From Paenibacillus sp. 1_12 (GTDB taxonomy: Bacteria; Bacillota; Bacilli; Paenibacillales; NBRC-103111), in contig NZ_FOTE01000002.1 of NCBI RefSeq assembly GCF_900114475.1, positions 62,001 through 126,000 of the forward strand: a stretch of 64,000 bases of DNA, written 5' to 3'. The notes beneath the pieces are model-generated. The model was given only the letters and a program-made list of their open reading frames with translations, was not told the origin of the DNA and did no database searches. Positions 27,157 through 36,673 of the stretch are shown here, one piece after another. The position numbers were made by a program, and so were the translations under genes. The number at the start of each line of letters is the position of its first letter. The stretch's first letter is position 1.

Positions 27157-27198
27157 CCCCTTTTTACCACTTTACCCCACTTTCCACCACTTTGTATA
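27157..27198 (-). promoter_or_regulatory. MraZ operator boxes and dcw promoter
   Basis: On the minus strand AAAGTGG occurs three times at an exact 10-bp period (27187-27193, 27177-27183, 27167-27173), followed by a variant AAAGGGG (27157-27163). MraZ is known to bind such direct repeats (TGGGN in Escherichia coli, AAAGTG-type in mollicutes). A -10 candidate TATACA (27193-27198) touches the first box, so the repeats cover the transcription start. The -35 region is poorly matched (TTATTT). Confidence 0.8.
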
Positions 27199-27221
27199 GT
27201 TTAATTCTCTAGAAAAAATAA

Positions 27222-27245
27222 AAATCCTGCTAATGAGCAGGATTT
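27222..27245 (-). terminator. Terminator of the DUF4349 gene
   Basis: AAATCCTGCT pairs with AGCAGGATTT around a four-base loop, followed on the minus strand by a long T-rich run. It separates the DUF4349 gene from the dcw promoter. Confidence 0.85.
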
Positions 27246-27258
27246 CAATACAAATATT

Positions 27259-28341
27259 TTATTTATCTTTTTCCTCTACAAAGCTATCCGACGCCTCATT
27301 TGGTTGCGCTTCACCATTTTCTTCAATCAGCTTTTTACGTATTTCCATCATTTTTTTCTTTCTGGAACGTCTGACAAGGACAATCGGCAGAAGGATCAGA
27401 AAGAGTACAAGAGCAACAGGCAGCACCGCGGCTGCAGCAACAATTAGCCATTCAAAAACAACCGTGAGAACGACAGCACTTTCATTTAATGCGGAAGCTA
27501 TTCGTTGGAACAATGGACCTCGGTCATTCGCCTGAATAACAGCGACTGATCCCATCTTCTGGGCAAGTCTGACTTCGATCGTTGAGTACGATACATTTTG
27601 CTCTAAGTATCTCATCCGACCCTTAATGCGTTCGATTTCTTCCTGAACCTTTCCCAACTCATTGGAAAATGCCAATAACTCGTCGGTTTTTGATGCCTTT
27701 TCCATAAATGCGATCAATCGGCTTTCTACCACTTGTTTGGCCTTTAATCTGGAGGTAAGATCTACGAATTCCTCAGAGACATCCTGTCCCTGCATATTTT
27801 TCTTGGCAGACGGATTAATCGTTTCTAACTGCTTCATTAAGGATTGAAAACCATTGGCTGGCACCTTAATTACGAACATTCCGCTCTTTTCATAGTTATT
27901 TTCGTTTTCATTGAATTGCAAAATGTAACCGCCTGCCTGACTCACTGCGGACTCGATCTTTGCCTGTGCCTCCTCATACTTGTCGACCTGCATCGTAATA
28001 TTCGCTTTATAAATAATTTTACGTTCAACTGCCATTTCGCCTAAGGCGTTTCCGTTGAAGCTGTCCGCTTGCTTAGGTGCGCTCGCTTTTTCCTTTGGTT
28101 GCGAGTTCATCTCCATGGCAGGCGCTGCCGCTTCACCAGCAGGTAGAGCTGCCTTCGCATCTGATTTCTGTTCCATCTGAGTGCTAGCAGCAGCCATTGG
28201 AGCAGAAGCGGTAGAATCGCCTTTCTCTCTGGCAGCCGAGCAACCGGTCAGCAGAACGACCAGAAGCGCAGCCAGAATCCAGCGCTTGGTACTCATCTTC
28301 TTCAAGCTCTTAATCACACTTGCTTCTTGAATTTGTTCCAT
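27259..28341 (-). CDS. DUF4349 membrane lipoprotein
   Basis: The 360-residue protein has a signal peptide with lipobox LLTGC (Cys34), so it is probably lipidated outside the membrane. A low-complexity Ala/Ser/Lys linker follows, then the DUF4349 domain (about 105-290). This domain includes a helical coiled coil (SNELGKVQEEIERIKGRMRYLEQN), and a C-terminal membrane helix pair lies at about 290-325. Its function is unknown; similar proteins are widespread in Firmicutes and may sense or brace the envelope. A weak purine-rich site (GGGGGGAA) precedes the ATG; an internal ATG at 28296 would also keep the lipobox. Confidence 0.85.
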   Translation of the reverse strand: MEQIQEASVIKSLKKMSTKRWILAALLVVLLTGCSAAREKGDSTASAPMAAASTQMEQKSDAKAALPAGEAAAPAMEMNSQPKEKASAPKQADSFNGNALGEMAVERKIIYKANITMQVDKYEEAQAKIESAVSQAGGYILQFNENENNYEKSGMFVIKVPANGFQSLMKQLETINPSAKKNMQGQDVSEEFVDLTSRLKAKQVVESRLIAFMEKASKTDELLAFSNELGKVQEEIERIKGRMRYLEQNVSYSTIEVRLAQKMGSVAVIQANDRGPLFQRIASALNESAVVLTVVFEWLIVAAAAVLPVALVLFLILLPIVLVRRSRKKKMMEIRKKLIEENGEAQPNEASDSFVEEKDK

Positions 28342-28489
28342 TCAGATTCCCCCCATATTTGTTTTGGAATCACAGTAACACCACTTCGCATGAAGTGCCG
28401 AAAGCTTAGTTATCTTCTAAACGTGGGAGAATGTGGGATTGTTGCAGTCAGCTGGATATTCAAAGAAATATAGGGATCTCCAACAAAAA

Positions 28490-28505
28490 GAGGCCCTCAG
28501 GCCTC
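28490..28505 (-). terminator. Terminator of the ABC exporter operon
   Basis: A perfect GAGGCC/GGCCTC stem with a four-base loop is followed by TTTTT on the minus strand, about 65 bases after the exporter stop. Confidence 0.8.
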
Positions 28506-28570
28506 CATTTGAACAATATGAACGATCCAACAGCAGTTCACTTCAAGCTGCCTACTTTCTAACATAAATC

Positions 28571-30415
28571 TTATCCTACTTCCTTTAGAAAACGGTACTG
28601 CGCTTGAATTAATCCATAATAGATTCCCTGCTGCTTCATTAGATCGTCATGATTTCCCTGCTCCATCAACTCACCATGGTCCAACACAATAATATTGTCT
28701 GCGTTTCGAATGGTTGAAAGACGGTGAGCGATAATAAAGGAGGTTCTTCCGGCTAGCAGGGTCTTAAGTGCTTCCTGAATTTTCAGCTCGGTTTCAGTAT
28801 CAATACTAGCGGTAGCTTCATCCAAAATAAGTATGCGTGGATCTGCAAGAAGGGCCCGTGCAAATGAAATGAGCTGTCTTTGACCCATGGAAAGCATATT
28901 GCCACGCTCTTGAACCTCGGTATCATAGCCCTGCGGCATATCGACAATAAAATCATGGGCGCGAACAGCCTTCGCTGCAAATTCGACCTCTTCGTCAGTC
29001 GCATCCAGCTTGCCAAAACGTATATTATCGCGAATCGTACCCGAAAAAATAAATGTATCCTGCAGCACAATCCCCACTTGCGAGCGTAAGCTCGAAACCG
29101 TCACTTCACGAATATCGTGTCCATCAATAGTAATACTGCCACTTGTGCTGTCATAAAACCTGCATAAAAGATTGATAATAGTGCTTTTGCCTGAGCCTGT
29201 ATGGCCTACCAATGCTATTGATTGTCCCGCTTTCACACTAAGATCAATGCCTTTCAAGGCTTTCCGGCCTGGTTCATATTCAAACTCGACCTGCTTCAAT
29301 TCAATATCCCCGCGAACGTTCGGCAGCTCTTTGGCATTCAGCGCTTCCGGTACGTTGGGCTCTTCATCGATAAATTCGAAAATCCGCTCGGAGGATGCCA
29401 TTGCGATCAGCATCTGTGAATACATCTGTCCCAATCGATTGATGGGCTCCCAGAAAAATCCGATATAGGTGGCAAAAGCAACAATGATTCCGACACTAAT
29501 TTCCTCCGACTGAATCAAATAGGCCCCGAACCAGAACAAAATACAATAGCCAATCGCTCCTGTTACTTCAATGATCGGATTAAATGACTGATTAAGCGTT
29601 GATGCCCGATCCCACGATTTATGATTGCTTAAATTCATATGGTTAAAAAACGACATATTCTCTTTTTCCTGCGAAAATGCTTGAGTCACCTTAATGCCTT
29701 GAATACATTCATTCAAATGGGCATTGATCCGGGACTGCTTGGATTGCACCACCTGCCATGCGCGTCGAATATGAATCCTAAGCTTGGTCGAAATGAAAAA
29801 CATGATGGGCACAGTAACAATAATGGCCGCACCCAGTTTCATATTGAAATACAGCAGGATGAAAATAATACCGACCAATTGTACACAATCCATCAAAAGG
29901 TTAACGACACCATTCGTGAACAAATCCTGCAAGGAGTTCACATAGTTCGTTATTCGCACGAGGATGGAACCAGCCGGGCGTTTATCGAAAAACTTGAATG
30001 ATAGCTTCTGGATATGACTGAACAAGTCGTGCCGCAAGTCATAGATTACCTTTTGTCCAATCTGATTCGTAAACCGAATCCGGTACGTATTGGCTGCCCA
30101 CTGGATGATATAGAGCAGAAGCATGCCGCCCACGCACTGAAACAGCAGCCTGGCGTCTCCTCCCTCACGAAGCGCATTATCGATAGCGTAAGCAATCAGG
30201 AGCGGATTAAACAGCTTTGTCAGTGCTCCGACAATCATCATCGTGATAATAACAGGAAGAATTTGTTTCGTGTAAGGCTTCAGATACTTGCCGAGTCGTT
30301 TGACCTGTCCCCAATCAAACTCTTTATCCAGCACCTCATCATCCTGATAAACGAAGCGTTGGCCTGTTTGCGTATCCATCCCGCTCCCGGTTGTTGATTT
30401 GTCCTCTTGACTCAA
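28571..30415 (-). CDS. ABC exporter, permease-ATPase subunit (second gene of a heterodimer)
   Basis: The 614-residue protein fuses a six-helix exporter domain (about 45-345) to an ATPase domain. Walker A GHTGSGKST lies at 404-412, the signature is LSMGQ at 508-512 instead of LSGGQ, and Walker B LILDEATASID at 529-539 keeps the catalytic Glu; AHRLST follows. The altered signature next to a partner with an altered Walker B is the usual pattern of an asymmetric heterodimer such as BmrCD or TM287/288. The ATG overlaps the stop of the first subunit. A lipid or drug may be exported; the substrate is unknown. Confidence 0.92.
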   Translation of the reverse strand: MSQEDKSTTGSGMDTQTGQRFVYQDDEVLDKEFDWGQVKRLGKYLKPYTKQILPVIITMMIVGALTKLFNPLLIAYAIDNALREGGDARLLFQCVGGMLLLYIIQWAANTYRIRFTNQIGQKVIYDLRHDLFSHIQKLSFKFFDKRPAGSILVRITNYVNSLQDLFTNGVVNLLMDCVQLVGIIFILLYFNMKLGAAIIVTVPIMFFISTKLRIHIRRAWQVVQSKQSRINAHLNECIQGIKVTQAFSQEKENMSFFNHMNLSNHKSWDRASTLNQSFNPIIEVTGAIGYCILFWFGAYLIQSEEISVGIIVAFATYIGFFWEPINRLGQMYSQMLIAMASSERIFEFIDEEPNVPEALNAKELPNVRGDIELKQVEFEYEPGRKALKGIDLSVKAGQSIALVGHTGSGKSTIINLLCRFYDSTSGSITIDGHDIREVTVSSLRSQVGIVLQDTFIFSGTIRDNIRFGKLDATDEEVEFAAKAVRAHDFIVDMPQGYDTEVQERGNMLSMGQRQLISFARALLADPRILILDEATASIDTETELKIQEALKTLLAGRTSFIIAHRLSTIRNADNIIVLDHGELMEQGNHDDLMKQQGIYYGLIQAQYRFLKEVG

Positions 30416-32259
30416 TGCGTATACCCCCCATTATGTTGACCCGTTGCGGCTGCCTGACGAACCCCTTGCGCCTCCTCGTGAAGGTGAGCCGTTTTGTCCA
30501 GTATCATGCTATCTGGAACTATCTCTTGCGGCTGATCAGCAAACTGGATTTTATACGTTTCCAAATAACGTCCTTCCTGCTGCATAAGCTGCTTGTGTGT
30601 ACCTCTTTGTACAATTTGGCCTTTATCGAGCACAATAATTTCATCCGCATGCCTTAATGATGAAATGCGGTGAGCGATAATAAAAGTCGTACGCCCCTTC
30701 ATCAGTTCTTGAAAGCCCTGCTGAATCTCATGCTCGGTTTCCATATCAACAGCGCTTGTTGCATCGTCCAAAATCAGGATTTTGGGATTTTTGAGCAGCG
30801 CACGTGCAATCGCTATCCGCTGCTTCTGACCACCGGAAAGACCCATCCCCCGTTCACCAACAATGGTTTCGTAGCCGAGCGGCATCTCCATTATGAAGTC
30901 ATGTGCTTTGGCCAGTCGTGATGCCTGGATAATCTGCTCCATGGAAACATTTCTGACCCCATAGGCAATATTGTTCAGAATCGAGGAGGAGAATAGAAAC
31001 GTTTCCTGGAATACAATCGCCATATGCTCACGCAAGCTTTCCATTGTAACATCCCTAATGTCTCGGCCGTCGAGCGTAATGGAGCCTTCTTTGACGTTAT
31101 AGGCTCTAAGCAGCAGTTGAATGACGGTTGATTTGCCTGAACCCGTTCCGCCGAGCAAGCCTATGACAGAGCCAGCTGGCGCATCGACCTGAAAGTCCCG
31201 CAATGCAGGCTGTTGATCCGTATAAGCAAACGATACATGATCAAACTTCACATGCCCCTTTACCTGATCGGCTTGCAGCGACACGGCGTTATCCTTGTTC
31301 TTCACATGCACGTATTGATGCAAAATTTCCAATAACCGTTCTCCAGCAGCCTTGGATTGGGTAAAGTTGTTAATATGGAACCCAATTTGCCACATGGGAC
31401 CGATGATATACCACATCAAACTGAAAAAAGCGGCAAGCTCTCCCAAGGTGAGGCTGCTGTTAATGACCATCCAACCACCGACACCAAGCAGGATAACTAC
31501 ACTTAAATTCGCAAACAATTCCATTAGTGGAAAGTATTTAGCCCAAATACCCGAGGTCGTCACGTTATTCAGCTTATAGTCTTCGTTACGTTCGGAAAAC
31601 TTTTCGATTTCATAAGGCTCTCTGGCAAAAGACTTGACCGTACGGACACCAGTAATATTTTCTTGAACCGATGTTGTCATATTGCTCATCGATTTACGTA
31701 CCGAACGAAACGCCGGATGGATTTTACCCTCAAAACGAATAGCCGTAAATACGAGAAAAGGCATCGACACCATCGTAATCAGCGTCAGCTTCCAATTGAT
31801 TGTCATCATCATAATGGAGCCAAAGGTAAGCATCATCACCACATTTAAAATTTGTACAAATCCGAATCCGATAAAATCGCGCACGGCCTGCAAATCCGCC
31901 GTTAGCCGCGACATCAGGTCACCCGTTCTTGCTTTGTCATAGTATTGAAAGGATAAGTATTGCAGCTTCTTGTACAACGCATTCCTGAGATTAAAGGCAG
32001 TGTAGTTCCCCAGCTTCGAGCTAAATACACCATGCATAAATTGAAAAAACGCTTTACAGGTGATCACAGCGACTACAATCAAAGAAAGATAAGGAACCTC
32101 TGAAAATTGCTGCTTCCCGATCACATTGTCGATCAAATACCGCAGCAAATTCGGGTAAACCAGCCCCAGCGCCGTAGCTGTCATAAGTGACAAAATTGAC
32201 GCAATCAAAAATCTCTTTTCCGACCAATAAAACTCCTTCAACTGCTTGAAAACTTCCAT
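30412..32259 (-). CDS. ABC exporter, permease-ATPase subunit (first gene of a heterodimer)
   Basis: I start this at ATG 32259, six bases after GAGGAGGG, giving 615 residues; the longer frame adds 34 residues without a ribosome site. Six membrane helices precede an ATPase domain with Walker A GGTGSGKST (370-378), a normal LSGGQ (474-478) and Walker B LILDDATSAVD (495-505). In Walker B the catalytic Glu is replaced by Asp, so this is the degenerate site of the pair. It overlaps the second subunit by four bases (ATGA), implying one complex made in equal amounts. Confidence 0.92.
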   Translation of the reverse strand: MEVFKQLKEFYWSEKRFLIASILSLMTATALGLVYPNLLRYLIDNVIGKQQFSEVPYLSLIVVAVITCKAFFQFMHGVFSSKLGNYTAFNLRNALYKKLQYLSFQYYDKARTGDLMSRLTADLQAVRDFIGFGFVQILNVVMMLTFGSIMMMTINWKLTLITMVSMPFLVFTAIRFEGKIHPAFRSVRKSMSNMTTSVQENITGVRTVKSFAREPYEIEKFSERNEDYKLNNVTTSGIWAKYFPLMELFANLSVVILLGVGGWMVINSSLTLGELAAFFSLMWYIIGPMWQIGFHINNFTQSKAAGERLLEILHQYVHVKNKDNAVSLQADQVKGHVKFDHVSFAYTDQQPALRDFQVDAPAGSVIGLLGGTGSGKSTVIQLLLRAYNVKEGSITLDGRDIRDVTMESLREHMAIVFQETFLFSSSILNNIAYGVRNVSMEQIIQASRLAKAHDFIMEMPLGYETIVGERGMGLSGGQKQRIAIARALLKNPKILILDDATSAVDMETEHEIQQGFQELMKGRTTFIIAHRISSLRHADEIIVLDKGQIVQRGTHKQLMQQEGRYLETYKIQFADQPQEIVPDSMILDKTAHLHEEAQGVRQAAATGQHNGGYTH

Positions 32260-32554
32260 GTTACCCTCCTCAGGTTGTACGGCTGCAAAACGGCATTCTA
32301 AACAAAGCAGCCCACGAACGACTACCTCGTAAAAATGGCTATCGATACAACAGACCTGCAATCGAAAGCGTTTGCTTTTTTATGCATCTTAACACCATCC
32401 ATGGGGAGCGGCAACACCCCCTTTTCTCATAATTGTCTATATACGGAGAAAAACCCCCGTATCCCCACAAAATAGGGAAACAATCCACTTATCTCGCCCA
32501 AATAATACCTAATTTCGCCATATGTAAACCCTTTCACGAAATAAGCAAAAAGCA
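32260..32554. other. Intergenic region upstream of the ABC exporter operon
   Basis: About 300 bases without a gene. It should contain the exporter promoter, but no convincing -35/-10 pair was seen on the minus strand. A GAAAGCGTTTGCT stretch at 32364-32376 resembles a catabolite control site with one mismatch and is not accepted as one. Confidence 0.5.
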
Positions 32555-32574
32555 GCTGTTCTTCTTCGAACAGC
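32555..32574 (-). terminator. Terminator of the dynamin gene
   Basis: GCTGTTC and GAACAGC pair around a six-base loop, with flanking G-C extension and an A-run on the plus strand that gives T residues on the minus strand. It lies about 30 bases after the dynA stop. Confidence 0.8.
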
Positions 32575-32604
32575 CGCGATTTGGCGAGTCAGTTTTTTAG
32601 TGAA

Positions 32605-35600
32605 TTATTCAAAAAAAGCAGTCAGCTGGTTATGTGTTTTTTGCAGCGCAGCCACATCAACAGGCATTTCCAAAGCAAGCAGCTGACCCTGTGCATATTC
32701 CTGCAGCTCTTCACGGATATGTTCCGCTAATTCCTCGTACCAAGCTTTCAATTGCCCGCTATATGCGGCATACAGCCAGGTGGTTTGTCCTGACATGTAA
32801 GCTGTAAGCGGTGCGTTAATTGCTGCCTCCAGCTCTTTTCGCAAATTCTGCTTGCCATCACCCTCGAAGAAATGCTTCGCGTTTTTATAAAAACCGGCAA
32901 TCCATTTGTGCTGTATGCTTTCTGCACGGAATGCTTCTGCACCCTGTGGCGTCTCGAATGGTCGTGCCTCATAATCGGAAGGCTGGAATGCTGCCAGCTC
33001 ATGGCCCAGACCTTGCAGCCACTGCTGTCTTCTTTTGGCAGCGCGGTTATGAATCGCATTTTCAATCCGTAAGGTAATGGCCAATACTTCCTGAGAAAGA
33101 TCAAATGCGATCATCTGCTGTAAATCATTCCATGCAGATCCGGCAATAGCCGAGACATTCCGCCCCTCCTCACGAAAAACAGCGGGATTAAAGGCCAAAT
33201 TGAACAGTTCGCCGAAGCGATAAGTTGCGCGCTGCTTGACGTAATACAGCAGCTCTTCAATCTCTTTGTGCAGTTCTCGCTCTTCGGCTTCAGTTTCCTG
33301 ATTTCGAAGCTTCGCATCCGCTGCGTCTAATGCTTTACGAATCGCAGCTGCACGAGTCTGACGAGCCTGCTCATCACTCTGTGCGCTTACAATCCATTGC
33401 TGAAGCACATCGGCAGCCCGTTTCAGATCGGCTTGACCGGAACGAATCGCAATATCAGTCAGCTCCCCCAATGAGAAACGGACAAAGTCCTGCTCAAAGG
33501 CTGCAATCCCAGAAGCCTGCACCGTTTCTTGCTCCTGAGCCAGCTTACCTTCCAAAGCATAATAGCTGGACATCGGATAAATCCGCGGGTGACGTATACC
33601 ATGCTGCTGCAAATTGTTAGATACATGAGTAACCACACCCTCCAGCTCCTCTCCCGAGGATGCAAGATCTGCAGCATTTACAATAAAAAACATCTTATCC
33701 AGCTCAAAGCTATCCTTAACCCGGCCGAGCTGCAGCAGAAATTCCCGGTCGGCATGAGAAAACGCATGGTTATAATAAGTAACGAAAAGAATGGCATCTG
33801 CATTTTTAATATAATTAAAGGCAACACCCGTATGTCTGGCATTGATTGAATCCGCCCCTGGCGTATCGACCAGAACGATACCTTGATCGGTTAGAGGATT
33901 GGAATAATATAGCTCTATCAGCTCAACAAAACACGATTTGCTTTCATCTGCCGCATATAAGCCGAACTGATCGGCATCTACGCGCAGCTCGCTGCCCAGA
34001 TCGGACTCGACAGCCTCCCAGCCCTTTTCAACAGCCTTTAGAAACGTATAATGCGGCTTGCCTTTGGCTGAAACACGATCCGCCGATAATCCACGTATCG
34101 CCGACAAGCTTTCGGGCAGGCTTGACGTATGGATGCCCAGCATCTCCAGTGAGAAACGGATATCGTCCGTGAGACTGTCGCGGCTTTTCATCCGTACCTT
34201 GGCTGTTCCATGCGGCCAGCCGTTCTCCGGCTCTGGCGGCATTATCTTGTTGATGGCCGCCGTAGTTGGGTTCGGCGACACCGGCAGTACGCGTTCGCCA
34301 ATTAGTGCGTTGGCGAACGAGGATTTACCGGCGCTGAAAGCGCCGAACAGCGCAATCGTGAAGCGGTTGCGCTGCAGCCGCTCGGCCTTCTCCTGCAAGG
34401 AGCGGCTGATGCTTTGCAGCGGCGCCAAGCCCGCGAGCTCTTGCGCGCCGGCGGTGAGTCGCTGCGCTGCGCTCTGCAGGCGGGCGCGATGCCCGCCCTG
34501 CGCGAGCGGCGCGGCGCCCTCGCGCGTAGCGCGGCCGCTGGCGGCAGCTACGGCCGCCAGCGCTGCGCGCGCGCCCGACGCGGCGCTAGCCGCGGCCTGC
34601 GGCGCCACGGCTGCGCCTTGCGCGGCCTCGCCTGCGGCGGCTGGGTCCGGCAGCGCTGGCGCAAGCGCGTGCACAGCCGCGAGCGACGCGACTAGCGCTT
34701 CCGCGTAGGCCGCCTCGGCTGCGGCAAGCCGCTCGAGCTCGCGCAAGCTGCCTAAGCGGCCGTTCAGCGCATCGAGCTGCTCGCGCATTGCCAGCAGCTG
34801 CGGCCCAAGCGAAGCTGCAAGCTTGCCCATGAGCTCATCGATCAGCTCGAACGCTCGCTTACGATACAGCAGCTTCATTTCCGCAGCCAGCTGCTTCGTA
34901 TAATTCAATGTATATTCACCACTGAAGCCTGCTGCCGGATTAACCTGTGAAGCAATCCAATCAGGCTCTACCTGAACATGAAGAGTTTCTACCGTCTCCC
35001 TGATAAGATCTGCATTTACTATGACACCTGACATCTCCATCGCTTGCTCCATACCCTTGTACAGCGCCTGCTGTAAATGCCGCTCCACCTGAGTTGCTAG
35101 CTGACCGGCAAAATCATGATGCAGCTCTAATAGGCGACGTTCCACTTCCTTCGCCGTCTTGGCAGCCCCTGCAAACAATCCCACCTTAAAACCCGGCTTA
35201 CGACTCTGCAGGTATTCTTGTGCCAGTTCTCTGGTTACAGCTGGTGTAATATTGGCATTGTCCAGAACAACAGTCGTTTCTTTACGTAATGCAGTCCGCA
35301 GCTCCTCAGGCTTAGCTTCAGCATGTGCTACCCTTGCGCTGATTTCCGTCCATTGCAGCTGGGCGGACTCCACCTCTTCATCAGCAGCTAATTGGGCCCG
35401 CAGCTGCTCCTTAAGTGTATCGTTTCGTTCCGCTAATTTGGCTGCATGCATTCTAGCCAGATGCTGTGCGGATTTCTCCAGGCTGAGCGCTGATAATGAA
35501 GCATGCTGCTCGATCAGTCGTTCAAGGAGCCAGTCGAGCTTCCCCCATTCACTATACGGATGGTCAGGCACCTTAACCGAAGTATACAAAATACCGTCAG

Positions 35601-36297
35601 GCTGAATATGCCAATTGGCAAAAGCCTCGGCTACACCTGCCCGATAATCAGCAAAAGATAATTCCTGATCCCGATGCTTATCCACTTGATTGATCAATAA
35701 ATAGAGTGGCTTTCCCCACTCCTTCATTTTTTTTGTAAAAGCAAAATTGATTTCAGATTGTACATGATTATAATCCATCACATAGAACACTACATCTGCC
35801 AGATGCAGAGCCGACTCTGTCGCCAAATGATGGGCATCATCTGTAGAATCAATTCCTGGAGTATCCAATAAACATGCATGATCTCCTAAGAAGGGCAGCG
35901 GATAACGCAGCTCTATCGTTTCAATCGCTTCTCCATCGCGGCAGTAAGCGGCAAGATCAGTAAGCGGCACCTTCTGGATCTTTGCTTTATGCTCCTCCTC
36001 CTCGACGTGATGAACGACAATGGCTCCAGATTCCCCACTGCTGATTCTCACTATATTCGCGCTGGTCGGAATAGGGCTTGATGGCAGAAGCTGATGCCCG
36101 CACAGCTTGTTTATCAAACTCGACTTGCCTGCAGAAAAATGTCCGCAAAACGCTATATACAAGCTCCCGCTCTCCATCTTTTGCAAAAGCTGTTCCAGCT
36201 TCTTCCCATTTTCTTTATCATCCGTCTGCTGCACCTGCGCAAGCAGAGTACGGATCGCACTTTCCATGTTGGCTTCAAGTAAAACTCCGCTGTTCAT
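32605..36297 (-). CDS. dynA: Double-headed bacterial dynamin DynA
   Basis: The 1230-residue protein joins two dynamin-like GTPases, as in Bacillus subtilis DynA (YpbR, 1193 residues), which fuses and protects membranes. The first P-loop GHFSAGKSS is at 52-60 with DTPGID further on. The second, GAFSAGKSS, is near 650 with DTPGADS near 815. Each half has long helical stalk regions. Residues about 500-625 form an Ala-rich hinge before the second head, encoded by DNA that is about 80 percent G+C by my hand count, far above its surroundings. A GGGGAG site seven bases before the ATG supports the start. The gene stands alone between terminators, next to a ypbS-like small gene. Confidence 0.95.
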   Translation of the reverse strand: MNSGVLLEANMESAIRTLLAQVQQTDDKENGKKLEQLLQKMESGSLYIAFCGHFSAGKSSLINKLCGHQLLPSSPIPTSANIVRISSGESGAIVVHHVEEEEHKAKIQKVPLTDLAAYCRDGEAIETIELRYPLPFLGDHACLLDTPGIDSTDDAHHLATESALHLADVVFYVMDYNHVQSEINFAFTKKMKEWGKPLYLLINQVDKHRDQELSFADYRAGVAEAFANWHIQPDGILYTSVKVPDHPYSEWGKLDWLLERLIEQHASLSALSLEKSAQHLARMHAAKLAERNDTLKEQLRAQLAADEEVESAQLQWTEISARVAHAEAKPEELRTALRKETTVVLDNANITPAVTRELAQEYLQSRKPGFKVGLFAGAAKTAKEVERRLLELHHDFAGQLATQVERHLQQALYKGMEQAMEMSGVIVNADLIRETVETLHVQVEPDWIASQVNPAAGFSGEYTLNYTKQLAAEMKLLYRKRAFELIDELMGKLAASLGPQLLAMREQLDALNGRLGSLRELERLAAAEAAYAEALVASLAAVHALAPALPDPAAAGEAAQGAAVAPQAAASAASGARAALAAVAAASGRATREGAAPLAQGGHRARLQSAAQRLTAGAQELAGLAPLQSISRSLQEKAERLQRNRFTIALFGAFSAGKSSFANALIGERVLPVSPNPTTAAINKIMPPEPENGWPHGTAKVRMKSRDSLTDDIRFSLEMLGIHTSSLPESLSAIRGLSADRVSAKGKPHYTFLKAVEKGWEAVESDLGSELRVDADQFGLYAADESKSCFVELIELYYSNPLTDQGIVLVDTPGADSINARHTGVAFNYIKNADAILFVTYYNHAFSHADREFLLQLGRVKDSFELDKMFFIVNAADLASSGEELEGVVTHVSNNLQQHGIRHPRIYPMSSYYALEGKLAQEQETVQASGIAAFEQDFVRFSLGELTDIAIRSGQADLKRAADVLQQWIVSAQSDEQARQTRAAAIRKALDAADAKLRNQETEAEERELHKEIEELLYYVKQRATYRFGELFNLAFNPAVFREEGRNVSAIAGSAWNDLQQMIAFDLSQEVLAITLRIENAIHNRAAKRRQQWLQGLGHELAAFQPSDYEARPFETPQGAEAFRAESIQHKWIAGFYKNAKHFFEGDGKQNLRKELEAAINAPLTAYMSGQTTWLYAAYSGQLKAWYEELAEHIREELQEYAQGQLLALEMPVDVAALQKTHNQLTAFFE

Positions 36298-36339
36298 TCT
36301 CTATCTCCCCAATACAAAATATCCTTCTAAACAACAAAA

Positions 36340-36361
36340 AAAACCGAATGGCTTCGGTTTT
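36340..36361 (-). terminator. Terminator touching the stop codon of the small gene
   Basis: AAAACCGAA and TTCGGTTTT form a nine-bp stem with loop TGGC and a following run of T residues on the minus strand. The stem begins within the TGA stop of the small gene. Confidence 0.88.
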
Positions 36362-36633
36362 CAGTGTACCACACTTTCAGTAGTCGGGATAAAAATTTCG
36401 AACAAATTACCATGCTGCAGAATCGTAATATCTCTATCACGAACTTTCATCACAACAACCTCAAGCTTTGTTTTCATCCGCTCTAGGTAATTATCAGGTA
36501 CCTCGCCAGACTCCATAACCGTAATGCCATCCACTTGCTTTTCTTCATTATCGGCAAGCTTTAGATTAATGATTTCCTCATAAATATCAGAAAACACTTC
36601 AAAATCATTCGTATACACAGAGATACATTTCAT
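36361..36633 (-). CDS. Small conserved-type hypothetical protein
   Basis: I start this at ATG 36633, where GGATGG lies seven bases upstream, giving 90 residues; an ATG at 36666 has no ribosome site. The protein is acidic and mixed alpha/beta (MKCISVYTNDFEVFSDIYEEI, then KLEVVVMKVRDRDITILQ). It has no signal peptide and no membrane helix. I do not recognise a function. In Bacillus subtilis a small gene, ypbS, also neighbours dynA, but I cannot confirm homology. It lies 40 bases after nth and probably shares its transcript. Confidence 0.75.
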   Translation of the reverse strand: MKCISVYTNDFEVFSDIYEEIINLKLADNEEKQVDGITVMESGEVPDNYLERMKTKLEVVVMKVRDRDITILQHGNLFEIFIPTTESVVH

Positions 36634-36673
36634 ATTAATCCCATCCTTATTTGGTTGCTTGGTCATGATTCAC

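Noticed and set aside
32362-32376. Catabolite-responsive (cre) site upstream of the ABC exporter
   Set aside because: One consensus base is wrong and the palindrome is poor; position alone is not enough.
34058-34708. 216-codon plus-strand frame opposite dynA
   Set aside because: It is the antisense shadow of the GC-rich Ala-coding hinge; its Ala/Ser/Arg composition follows from that.
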